From: Candidatus Bathyarchaeota archaeon
Lineage (GTDB): Archaea > Asgardarchaeota > Lokiarchaeia > Sigyniarchaeales > Sigyniarchaeaceae
Assembly (NCBI GenBank): GCA_014729935.1
Contig: WJJB01000157.1
Span: 1 to 6,942 of the forward strand
Direction: 5' to 3'
DNA length: 6,942 nucleotides
Made by a program: the position numbers and the translations under genes. Of the stretch, positions 1-6,942 are shown one piece after another; the first letter of the stretch is position 1; each line of letters starts with the position of its first letter. The notes under the pieces are model-generated. The model did not search any database. It was not told the DNA's origin and saw only the letters and a list, made by a program, of their open reading frames with translations.

Positions 1-1033
1 GTTCTAGCTGTTCCACGCTCGTTTTCAAGGTGGCAATGGCTGTATCATGATGGTGCTTTTCCTCCTTGGCAGGTAGGAGTTCCCGTTCGCGTTTTCTCAA
101 CTCTTGCTCACGCTCTTTCAACTCCAAGTACCGTCGATGCTCACCAATTGTGTCATCGCATATCTTTTTTGCTTTACGCGCATCATCTCGTTGGGGTTTC
201 AAGATTTTCATGCTTTCCTCCAAGGATGATATCTTGTTCTCATCTTTGAGTTTCATATCTTCCAATAATTCAAGGTGTTGTTTATCCTTTGATAATAATT
301 CAATTTCTCCAGTGATTCTTTCGAGCTTGCCAGAAAGTACCTTCCGTTTTACTTTCTCCGATTCTAGCTTGGATTTTATTTCCCTTCTCTTAGATAATAA
401 ATGACCCTTGTCGGAAATGCTTCCTTTCAAGCGGCTGGCTTGGTTTTCTATTTTATTTATCTCTTCGGTAAAGAGGTTATTCACGTCCCGGTAATTCCGG
501 TAAAATGTTTCATAGATTTCCAGGTTCAAGATCGGCCCGAAGATTTTCTTCCTCCTTGATGCCGTGAATAGGAATGGGGCCGTGAATGTACCTTGGGGAA
601 CTCCAATGGCATTATTGAAAAGGTCACCCAAGTTGGACGCTTGGTCTAGAGATAGATGATCTTTCAGCCATGACTCAAAATCATATTCTGAATTGATATT
701 GTCAACGGTCATTCCCGTTGCAACGTGTTTCACGATGCGAAGATTACTTGTTTTCCCGAGAGTGCGCTTGATGGAAAATTGCTCGCCCTCCTTCCCCGTG
801 AACCATAGCTTGACCGTCCCGTAATTCCTGGCATTCTTTGCACGGCGCACGTATTCCTTCTGGTTTTGTGGGAGGAAATTGAACATGGCATATCCAATCA
901 TGTTCAAGATGGTGGTTTTCCCAGTGCCATTAAGTCCAGAAAGAACATTCACGCCTTCCTTGAATTCAATTACGGTTTGCTTGTGGACTGTTATGTTTTC
1001 CAATAGAATTTTATCTAATAGCAAGGTGATCAC
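1..1033 (-). CDS. rad50: Rad50/SbcC-type ATPase, N-terminal part (3' end beyond window)
   Basis: Only the first 344 codons are present; the frame is still open at the left edge. The product is the SMC-like ATPase that pairs with Mre11 to tether and remodel DNA ends. Visible features are a Walker A P-loop at residues 33-41 (GLNGTGKTT, with K39 the nucleotide-binding lysine) and a Q-loop at about 144-150 (GVPQGTF, Q147). An RRKKIF...EIYE stretch at 160-175 follows, where SbcC/Rad50 proteins usually have an R-x-LLE...Y-like segment. From about residue 185 the sequence becomes Glu/Lys/Leu/Arg-rich and lacks Gly/Pro over long runs, as in the ascending arm of the coiled coil. The zinc hook, signature motif and Walker B would lie beyond position 1. 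I chose GTG at 1031-1033 as the start because an in-frame stop (the mre11 TGA) lies only 6 nt upstream, and because the P-loop then falls about 33 residues in, as is normal for the family. The short spacing implies translational coupling to mre11. The Q-loop wording looks closer to divergent SbcC-like proteins than to the best-known archaeal Rad50s; this is an impression from memory. Confidence 0.9.
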   Translation of the reverse strand, partial: MITLLLDKILLENITVHKQTVIEFKEGVNVLSGLNGTGKTTILNMIGYAMFNFLPQNQKEYVRRAKNARNYGTVKLWFTGKEGEQFSIKRTLGKTSNLRIVKHVATGMTVDNINSEYDFESWLKDHLSLDQASNLGDLFNNAIGVPQGTFTAPFLFTASRRKKIFGPILNLEIYETFYRNYRDVNNLFTEEINKIENQASRLKGSISDKGHLLSKRREIKSKLESEKVKRKVLSGKLERITGEIELLSKDKQHLELLEDMKLKDENKISSLEESMKILKPQRDDARKAKKICDDTIGEHRRYLELKEREQELRKRERELLPAKEEKHHHDTAIATLKTSVEQLE

Positions 1034-1039
1034 GCCTTT

Positions 1040-2572
1040 TCAATCGCTTCCATCATCATATACCTGATCCTCGTCATCGCTGAAATCATCGAAGGTAAGC
1101 TGAGCTACTGGTGTGTCCGGCTGCTCTTCAAATTCTTGATTGATATCAAGCTCGTGATCCGCCTGATCTTCTTGCTCCACAAGTGCCATGTTCTTCCCCC
1201 TTTTAGTCATCCACCATGTTTTAATGGTATCCTTCACTTGCCCGGCATTATCATTTCCCTTGATGAGGAGATCTTTTACATCCTGCATGAGTGAAGTGAT
1301 TTCCTCCTTGATAGGTTCGTATTTAGGAAATTCACTGATGATGGACAACAACACTTCTCGCTCGATTTCGGTGATGTCTTTTTCTTCACCTTCCGCGATG
1401 GTTATCCCGTCTATCGCAGATTCCAAGAAACTATAAATCTCTACATGAACTGTTTCAAAGGTGTCCTTGATGATTTTTTTCAAGATCCTGTGATTTACAT
1501 CGAATTTCGAGAAGGGAATTCGTCCCGACAAACTCACCAACGCTACTGGAACTTCCGGATTCTTAAAATCAATTTTTTTACCTTCCACGCGCTCCTTTAA
1601 CCCCGATTTCTTCAAATATTCCACAACGTATTCGCATAACTCATCGAAGGAGTTAATCGGCACGTTCGTAAAATCAATTGCCCTAGGTAACCTGAAAAAG
1701 GATCTTGTAGGAATCTCATCTGAATGAATCGCGGAACCGAATACACAGTCGACAATCTTAAAGCTTCGTTCATGCGGTTCCATGCCGAAAACCTCCACGA
1801 TATACGCACCGTGCTTGTGCCCCCTGAATACATGGCGAGCGTTCGTGATTTCCAAGCTTCCAGGATTGAATATCCATGGATCTTTCCTGGTAAGGATGAA
1901 TCGCTTGTGAAAATGACCGAGGGCAAGATAATCTATTTTTTCATGGAGTTTTTTCAACCTTGCATCATGTTCAACTCCAAATTCATCCTCCATCTGTCCC
2001 GAGATTCCTGAATGAAGGAGCAGGATGGAAAACTTGTCTTCGTTAGCATCTATGGCTTTTTCGATCATCGGAAGCAAAGATGGCGTGGAGGATCCAAAGT
2101 ATTGCATCCCGTAAATGACTGCATCCTTGATGCATAACTTTCCACCTACGGCATGCTCGCGAGAATATGGTACAAATACCACCTTCCTCTTCTTCCTTAT
2201 CTCCCCAACTGGCACCGATAACAAATGGATCAAGCCCCTATCAGCCAAGAACTTCAACCATGAACGCGCTTGGCCATGACGCCTGGTATCGTGATTCCCT
2301 TCGATGACTATGAATGGGATGGATAATCCCCTTGAATCGCATTGATCCCGAAACATCTTGAATATCTTGAAGACGGCGCTCAATGTGTCCGGTCCAACAT
2401 TATTATCATGAAAGAAATCCCCACCATGAATGATGAAATCTACTTGCTCGTTAATGGCTTTGTGAAATATCCTGATCAACACCCGGTTGTAATCCTTGAA
2501 TCGTTCTTCATTCCCGAATTGCCTGTAGCCAAGGTGTGTATCTGCAATGTGCATGAATTTGAATGGTTTCAT
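1040..2572 (-). CDS. mre11: Mre11/SbcD-type DNA double-strand-break repair nuclease
   Basis: This is a complete gene of 510 codons, from ATG to TGA. The product is the Mn-dependent nuclease partner of Rad50. All calcineurin-like phosphoesterase motifs are present: D11-T-H13 (motif I), GGD52FFH (II), G-N93-H94-D95 (III), LLLH187SG (IV) and GH220FH222 (V), followed by NPGSLE at 236-241. An active di-metal centre is therefore expected. Residues of about 290-390 fit the capping/DNA-binding domain. A helical stretch at about 397-455 sits where archaeal Mre11 binds the base of the Rad50 coiled coil (position-based inference). The last 50 residues are strongly acidic and contain QLTFDDFS (491-498), which resembles a degenerate PIP box. 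The length is somewhat above typical archaeal Mre11 because of this tail. The ATG start puts the D-x-H motif at residues 11-13, as expected. A weak Shine-Dalgarno-like GTGA lies 6 nt upstream. The rad50 start follows the stop by 6 nt; the large nuclease-helicase gene precedes it by 76 bp. Confidence 0.93.
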   Translation of the reverse strand: MKPFKFMHIADTHLGYRQFGNEERFKDYNRVLIRIFHKAINEQVDFIIHGGDFFHDNNVGPDTLSAVFKIFKMFRDQCDSRGLSIPFIVIEGNHDTRRHGQARSWLKFLADRGLIHLLSVPVGEIRKKRKVVFVPYSREHAVGGKLCIKDAVIYGMQYFGSSTPSLLPMIEKAIDANEDKFSILLLHSGISGQMEDEFGVEHDARLKKLHEKIDYLALGHFHKRFILTRKDPWIFNPGSLEITNARHVFRGHKHGAYIVEVFGMEPHERSFKIVDCVFGSAIHSDEIPTRSFFRLPRAIDFTNVPINSFDELCEYVVEYLKKSGLKERVEGKKIDFKNPEVPVALVSLSGRIPFSKFDVNHRILKKIIKDTFETVHVEIYSFLESAIDGITIAEGEEKDITEIEREVLLSIISEFPKYEPIKEEITSLMQDVKDLLIKGNDNAGQVKDTIKTWWMTKRGKNMALVEQEDQADHELDINQEFEEQPDTPVAQLTFDDFSDDEDQVYDDGSD

Positions 2573-2648
2573 GTTCTTTCACGCGTGGGTGTTTTTAGGA
2601 GGGTTCGTGATTATTTAATAACTTGGTTTTTAACAAGCAGGTAGGGAA
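2573..2648 (-). promoter_or_regulatory. Intergenic gap upstream of mre11 with a TATA-like box
   Basis: This 76-bp gap separates the stop of the nuclease-helicase from the mre11 ATG. On the minus strand it contains TTATTAAATAAT (2610-2621), the most AT-rich run in the gap. If this were an archaeal TATA element, transcription would start about 25 nt downstream, near 2589, leaving a leader of roughly 17 nt. GTGA (2579-2582) could act as a weak ribosome-binding site. I see no hairpin followed by a T-run, so no intrinsic terminator for the upstream gene is evident and read-through is plausible. The promoter call is an inference from composition and spacing only. Confidence 0.3.
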
Positions 2649-5600
2649 TCAAAATAAATCATCATCAACATGTTTGAAGAATTGCTCATCTCCCTGGGAC
2701 GGTTGCTCGTCCCGGGTGTTATTAATGGATATTCTCGCTTTCTCTAGTTGTCCATTCTTCCATTCTTGGTGTGCCATGATGATTTTCCATGGAATTGGTA
2801 AAAATTTCTTTAAACGGGGAACATCCTTGATTTGGAACGTCCAAATCATGGTATCATCATCTTCACTGACTCGAGTCTTTTCAATATCGCCGGGAAGGCT
2901 ATCCAGGGAATTGATGATTACTGGTACCTTCGGGAGAGATGCTTGGACGTGATCCTCTCCCTTAAGGGAGAATTCAGTGTTAACCGGTTTAGAGGCAACA
3001 CCCATCCCGGGTGAATCTCCCTTCCACCTGAAAGCTATCAATTCCCTTGACTTGAACTCGTTTACCGGATATATCAAGCTCGCACTATTGCAATATGATA
3101 AAGCATACATCCTGATCTTGCTTGCATGCTCCATCACGTCTCGTTCTGTGGGAATATGGGTGAGAAAATTCCAGCTAGCAATCATGATCACTTTTGCTTT
3201 CGCCCTGGTGGTAAGCACGTTAAAGCGGTTTAAGTCATAAATGAAATCTTCTTCTGCAGTGAGCTGATCCTTGTCTGACACGCCGATGGAGGCCACGATG
3301 ATTTCCCTGTCCGACCCTTGGAATTTTTCAACAGAGTATATCGTGCTTTTAAGCAATCCCATGAACTCGGCATTTCTTAGTTGATTCCTGGGTGTCGCCC
3401 CGGCATTCATGGCTTCAAAGAGCTCGTGGATAATCAATCTCCCTTGCGCATTGTGCGGAGCAACGATACCTACCCTATTTTGCCAGAAATCCCGCTGCTC
3501 ATCTGGAGTGCGTGGATGTATCATGTCGAAATATCCGATGATGATCCTCGTGACTAGCTCGGCTTCGAAAGGCGACACCGATAACTCGAATTGCCTATCA
3601 TGAATGATCATGCAGACCACCTTAGAGGGATCAAGAACTTCCCTCACCCACATTTCCTGTACATCTTTTATATCCCCCGATATCTGCCTATCCCGGTTTC
3701 CCGGTGCGGCAAATAGATTCTCGTAAATACCCATTTGATTCGTGAATTCAACGATATCTTGGTTAGACCTGTAATTGGTTTGAAGCTGCGTGCTCGGGAT
3801 ACCGTGATTCATCACGAAATAGCTAAATAAACTCTCGAGAACCTTTTCTAAATTCTTGGGGGGTTTCACTGGTTGAACGGGAGGTAATTGATTGTAATCT
3901 CCAACGATGACCACCTTCGTGAGATCCACATCCATGATGGAGGTTTTCAAGGTGAGCTCTTCCTTGTTGTCATTATGATCCGTGTTCCACGCGATGTTGA
4001 AGGGAAATTGTTTAATGAATTGCAAGCTTGCAAGAAAATGATCCACTGGCACTTGACTTGCCTCATCTACAACGATCATGTCGAAATGAAACGAGTTTGG
4101 ATCAACCCGTTCAACCAAGTAAAATAGTTGATGAGCATTTCCAAAGATGATGTAATCATCATCCAAGGATTCATCAAGGGGATGTGTCTTGGTCACGGTC
4201 CTACTCCTACCATTCCATTTCCATGAGCTCCCTCGCCGCAAAAGATCATCAACATCCCTGCATCCGGGCAGGGGGTGAATTGGATCTTGCGTTTCAGACC
4301 TGATAAAGACCATCTGAAGGCCAGAAACCTTTGTGGGTGTTCCTGTTGAAGTTTTACTCCTTCTGATCTTTTCAATAACCACTCTCAATGCAGAATAAGA
4401 AAATGCAGTTACAAGTACCCGCACTTTTTTACCACCCTTCTTCTTCCTACGATGATAGAATTCATCAAGCAATGCAACGATGGTTTGGGACTTGCCGGTT
4501 CCAGGGGGTCCTTGAATCCCGAAAATCACATGTTCCAAGGCAGCGTGAATGGCTTTTGCCTGTGATCTATCGGGAACGTGCTTGATCGTGGTTAATAAGG
4601 GTGACCGGGAAGCGGGTATTTTTGTTGGAAGGGAAAGGAGCCCGGGTGCAAAAAGGTAGACTTCCTGGGCATTAAATGAACTCGGGATTTTTCGGAGAGC
4701 GTGATTTCCCATTCCAATTTCCCAGTCAATCGCTAGCTTGAACCCGAGCCAGCTCATTCCGAAATTATATCTTTGAAGAAGACCTACCAGTGATTCGGGG
4801 TTGCGGGGAACCATGTATAGCTTCCGGGACCATGCATCCATGGTTGTTGGGTATAGATACCATGTCGTTCCCATGGGATTCATGCCATTAAACTCGGACT
4901 TGAATTCCTCGAAAAGATCATGGTTGGATTCCTTCGTGATTACATGATACCCACCAACGGTGGAATCCCATTCAATACGTTCAATGATAACTCGCCACTT
5001 GTAACTTCTCGTATTCATCCGCATGTCCCGCTTCTCATCTGGGATGAGGAACATGTGATCTCCTTCTGCCACTTTCATGTTTGCCGAGAGTCCCACCAGG
5101 TAAAACTCGTGAATGAAATGGTTGTCATCGATGACTACCGGTTTAAGCCCCATTACCTCACCAGCGGCTAATTTCCCGATGCTAAACTCGGGGTAGACCG
5201 TTCGAATGGTTTCTATTTCCCATTCTTGGTTTGTTGCATTCAATTTCGAAAACATGTACCATATTTGTGCAAGAGCATGGTAATCCTTGGGAATGAGTTC
5301 CTCGCGGTATTTTTCAGTACGCATGGGTTTTGAGTAATTGGATAGGGTAGCGCTTGCTTTTGATTGGAATTCCATCCTGAGTGAATTGATGGCCCTCAAC
5401 TTGTACAACACCTGCACTTGGAGTTTCATGCGTTTGGCTTTTGCCTTTGGAAAATCTCTTTTAACAACCCTGAGGTGTATGTAATCCAACCACGCTTGGA
5501 AATCCATGTAATTGAAATTATCCCTCCAGTAGTAGGGGCTGATCTTCACATTAGTGAGTTTTTTCAAGATCCCGTGCCACGTGTAGTTGATGACTGCTGG

Positions 5601-6942
5601 GAAGCCAAGAATCGTCTCGACAAACATTCTCATGTCAAAAAATTTCTTGTGCTGGTAGGGATGTGCGACCTCGGAATCAGAGGGAGTGATCCACGAGATC
5701 AATTCAAGGAACTTTTCCTTCACCAGGGAATCCATCATTATTCCTTCCAAATTCCGTTCAAGCATCTCCTGCAGGTTTTCTAACTGCTCCGGGGACCAAT
5801 AAAAAATTCCGAGGTCGGGCGTGTAATAATATCCCTCGTATTGGCTTGCCACGCAAACATACGTTTCAGTAATATTGCAGATGGTAAGGATTGCGTGAAG
5901 CTTGATGATGAATTTTCTTGCAAGTGCTAGCTCTCCCTTTTTTTCGATATAACGGTTAATATAAGCAAAGGAATACTTGATCACGCCATGAGCATACGTT
6001 TTCCTACTAGTCGTTTCACCCGGTGCGATGATGGTGAATTTCGGGAGTTCCTTCAAGGCATGCAAGAACGCGAGCACGTCATCACGGGCAATCTCCTTGA
6101 TCAGGACCGAATCAAGTTCCTTCTTGATCTGGTCAACCGATTTCATGTTCTCGATCGCTCTCGACCAAATTGTGCACCAATGATCGAATGCGTTAGAAAG
6201 ATAGGACCCAGGAGCGACTGAAATCACCAAGAATAATCCAACGGCGAAAACAATATCATCTTGTGTATCCTCGGCACAGAAGGAGATAGACATTGGTGAA
6301 AAACGTGGAATCGTGTAGGTGTGGGTTTCGCTTGGCCCTGGATAGATTGCTTTTTCTTGTATAAGAGCCCTCGCTTTCAATCCAAGAAGGGGGAGCTCGG
6401 GGTACAGTGGTGATGGTGTCGACCCCGTCTTAACAGCATGTATTCCTGATGCAACGTCCTCAACGGTCTTGAAATTTCTATCTATTAATTGTTGTGCAAT
6501 CGACGTGGATGTGTAAGGAAGGAGTTTCACCGAATATTTTCTTGCATCACCTGAAATACCCAAGCGTTTTTTGCAATCGTCAAAGAAACTGCAATAACCA
6601 CACTGCGGTTGGATGCGTTGATCAACAGTGCCAATGGCACAAGGGGCACGGAGCCACAATGACCTTATCCTGTCCAAAATTCCCTCCAAAATGTACCCGA
6701 ACTCGTTCCAATCCACAGGAACGACGAATTCCGTGATATCTGCCGGGGATTTCAAATCAAACTCGTCAATGTTTTCTATGGCAGGTAAGATTCCATTAGA
6801 ATTCATGTTCACGAAGTAAAAAGATTCCAAGTGATATTCACGTATCATGAATGATAATAACTTCATGTAATACAGGATTTCAATGAATTCTTTCTTTCCA
6901 ACACTTTCCTTCCTAATGTTCTTTATATCTATAACTGAAATA
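2649..6942 (-). CDS. Cas4/RecB-like nuclease fused to SF1B (Dna2/UPF1-like) helicase, 5' end beyond window
   Basis: At least 1430 codons are visible. The frame stays open to the right edge, so the ATG at 6864-6866 is internal. Numbers below count from that Met. Upstream of it, VIDIK (6921-6935) gives the (D/E)-x-K half of a PD-(D/E)XK nuclease site, and the following KKEFIEILYYMKLLSF fits the helix after it. Cysteines C89-x2-C92-x5-C98 (with C76 nearby) match the Fe-S cluster of Cas4, AddB and Dna2 nucleases. Residues 110-765 are not assigned with confidence: a hairpin-like helical patch at 112-170, a possible degenerate RNase H-like fold from about 190, and a beta-rich segment at about 565-640 that may be the helicase 1B/stalk domain. 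The helicase core is complete: Q-motif RSQ (767-769), Walker A GPPGTGKS (786-793), DEASQ (934-938), GDYNQLPP (989-996), TNYRS (1030-1034), APHNAQG (1136-1142), VEKFQGSDRE (1179-1188) and NRFNVLTTRAK (1213-1223). A tail of about 175 residues ends in DDDLF. The expected role is unwinding and degrading DNA ends with the downstream Mre11-Rad50. The nearest known analogue is Dna2; nuclease-helicase fusions of the RecB/COG1112 type also fit. Confidence 0.9.
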   Translation of the reverse strand, partial: ISVIDIKNIRKESVGKKEFIEILYYMKLLSFMIREYHLESFYFVNMNSNGILPAIENIDEFDLKSPADITEFVVPVDWNEFGYILEGILDRIRSLWLRAPCAIGTVDQRIQPQCGYCSFFDDCKKRLGISGDARKYSVKLLPYTSTSIAQQLIDRNFKTVEDVASGIHAVKTGSTPSPLYPELPLLGLKARALIQEKAIYPGPSETHTYTIPRFSPMSISFCAEDTQDDIVFAVGLFLVISVAPGSYLSNAFDHWCTIWSRAIENMKSVDQIKKELDSVLIKEIARDDVLAFLHALKELPKFTIIAPGETTSRKTYAHGVIKYSFAYINRYIEKKGELALARKFIIKLHAILTICNITETYVCVASQYEGYYYTPDLGIFYWSPEQLENLQEMLERNLEGIMMDSLVKEKFLELISWITPSDSEVAHPYQHKKFFDMRMFVETILGFPAVINYTWHGILKKLTNVKISPYYWRDNFNYMDFQAWLDYIHLRVVKRDFPKAKAKRMKLQVQVLYKLRAINSLRMEFQSKASATLSNYSKPMRTEKYREELIPKDYHALAQIWYMFSKLNATNQEWEIETIRTVYPEFSIGKLAAGEVMGLKPVVIDDNHFIHEFYLVGLSANMKVAEGDHMFLIPDEKRDMRMNTRSYKWRVIIERIEWDSTVGGYHVITKESNHDLFEEFKSEFNGMNPMGTTWYLYPTTMDAWSRKLYMVPRNPESLVGLLQRYNFGMSWLGFKLAIDWEIGMGNHALRKIPSSFNAQEVYLFAPGLLSLPTKIPASRSPLLTTIKHVPDRSQAKAIHAALEHVIFGIQGPPGTGKSQTIVALLDEFYHRRKKKGGKKVRVLVTAFSYSALRVVIEKIRRSKTSTGTPTKVSGLQMVFIRSETQDPIHPLPGCRDVDDLLRRGSSWKWNGRSRTVTKTHPLDESLDDDYIIFGNAHQLFYLVERVDPNSFHFDMIVVDEASQVPVDHFLASLQFIKQFPFNIAWNTDHNDNKEELTLKTSIMDVDLTKVVIVGDYNQLPPVQPVKPPKNLEKVLESLFSYFVMNHGIPSTQLQTNYRSNQDIVEFTNQMGIYENLFAAPGNRDRQISGDIKDVQEMWVREVLDPSKVVCMIIHDRQFELSVSPFEAELVTRIIIGYFDMIHPRTPDEQRDFWQNRVGIVAPHNAQGRLIIHELFEAMNAGATPRNQLRNAEFMGLLKSTIYSVEKFQGSDREIIVASIGVSDKDQLTAEEDFIYDLNRFNVLTTRAKAKVIMIASWNFLTHIPTERDVMEHASKIRMYALSYCNSASLIYPVNEFKSRELIAFRWKGDSPGMGVASKPVNTEFSLKGEDHVQASLPKVPVIINSLDSLPGDIEKTRVSEDDDTMIWTFQIKDVPRLKKFLPIPWKIIMAHQEWKNGQLEKARISINNTRDEQPSQGDEQFFKHVDDDLF

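Noticed and set aside
66..404. Open frame of 112 codons on the plus strand
   Set aside because: It lies antisense to the Rad50 coiled-coil coding region, has a Ser/Phe/Arg-rich low-complexity product typical of the complement of Glu/Lys/Leu codons, and matches no family I know.
1031..1042. Possible Mre11-Rad50 fusion, since rad50 is in the same frame as mre11 only two codons after its stop
   Set aside because: The TGA is clean, Mre11 already has a natural acidic C-terminus, and a GTG start follows immediately. Separate coupled genes are simpler than stop read-through or a sequencing error.
1612..1926. Open frame of 104 codons on the minus strand within mre11
   Set aside because: It is a different frame inside the conserved Mre11 phosphoesterase and capping domains, which use the other frame; no recognisable product.
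2580..2587. Perfect 8-bp palindrome CACGCGTG just upstream of the mre11 ATG, a possible operator
   Set aside because: The symmetry does not extend into the flanks, and 8-bp palindromes are expected many times by chance in a window of this size.
5418..5783. Open frame of 121 codons on the plus strand
   Set aside because: It is antisense to the nuclease-helicase middle region, whose own frame is open without interruption across it. The product has no recognisable motif.

Overview
The window is almost entirely coding. It holds three large genes in a row, all on the minus strand, so the order of transcription runs from high to low coordinates: (1) a very large nuclease-helicase, 2649-6942, whose 5' end lies beyond the right edge; (2) a complete Mre11/SbcD-type nuclease of 510 residues, 1040-2572; (3) the first 344 codons of a Rad50/SbcC-type ATPase, 1-1033, which runs off the left edge. 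Gaps are 76 bp between genes 1 and 2 and 6 bp between genes 2 and 3. There are no RNA genes, CRISPR arrays, IS elements or long gene-free stretches.

All three proteins belong to DNA double-strand-break processing. Mre11 and Rad50 form the complex that recognises and opens DNA ends. The upstream protein joins a Cas4/RecB-like PD-(D/E)XK nuclease with an Fe-S-type cysteine cluster to a C-terminal Superfamily 1B (UPF1/Dna2-like) helicase. This is the pairing of activities that Dna2 supplies for long-range end resection in eukaryotes. In many archaea the partners of Mre11-Rad50 are instead the separate proteins HerA and NurA. The reading I favour is a self-contained resection cassette in which one polypeptide takes the HerA-NurA role. 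An anti-mobile-element (defence) role cannot be excluded, because only three genes are visible.

Nothing here names the organism. The Mre11-Rad50 style, moderate base composition, a possible TATA-like box rather than a clear bacterial promoter, and a degenerate PIP-box-like motif at the Mre11 C-terminus lean towards an archaeon. This is a weak inference: related SbcC/SbcD-type proteins also occur in bacteria.

The points most worth checking are: the nuclease active-site half-motif (D-I-K) upstream of the first ATG in the large gene, which shows that this ATG is not the start; the uncharacterised middle of about 650 residues in the same protein, which may include a catalytically dead RNase H-like fold; and acidic C-terminal tails with an aromatic residue on both the helicase and Mre11.
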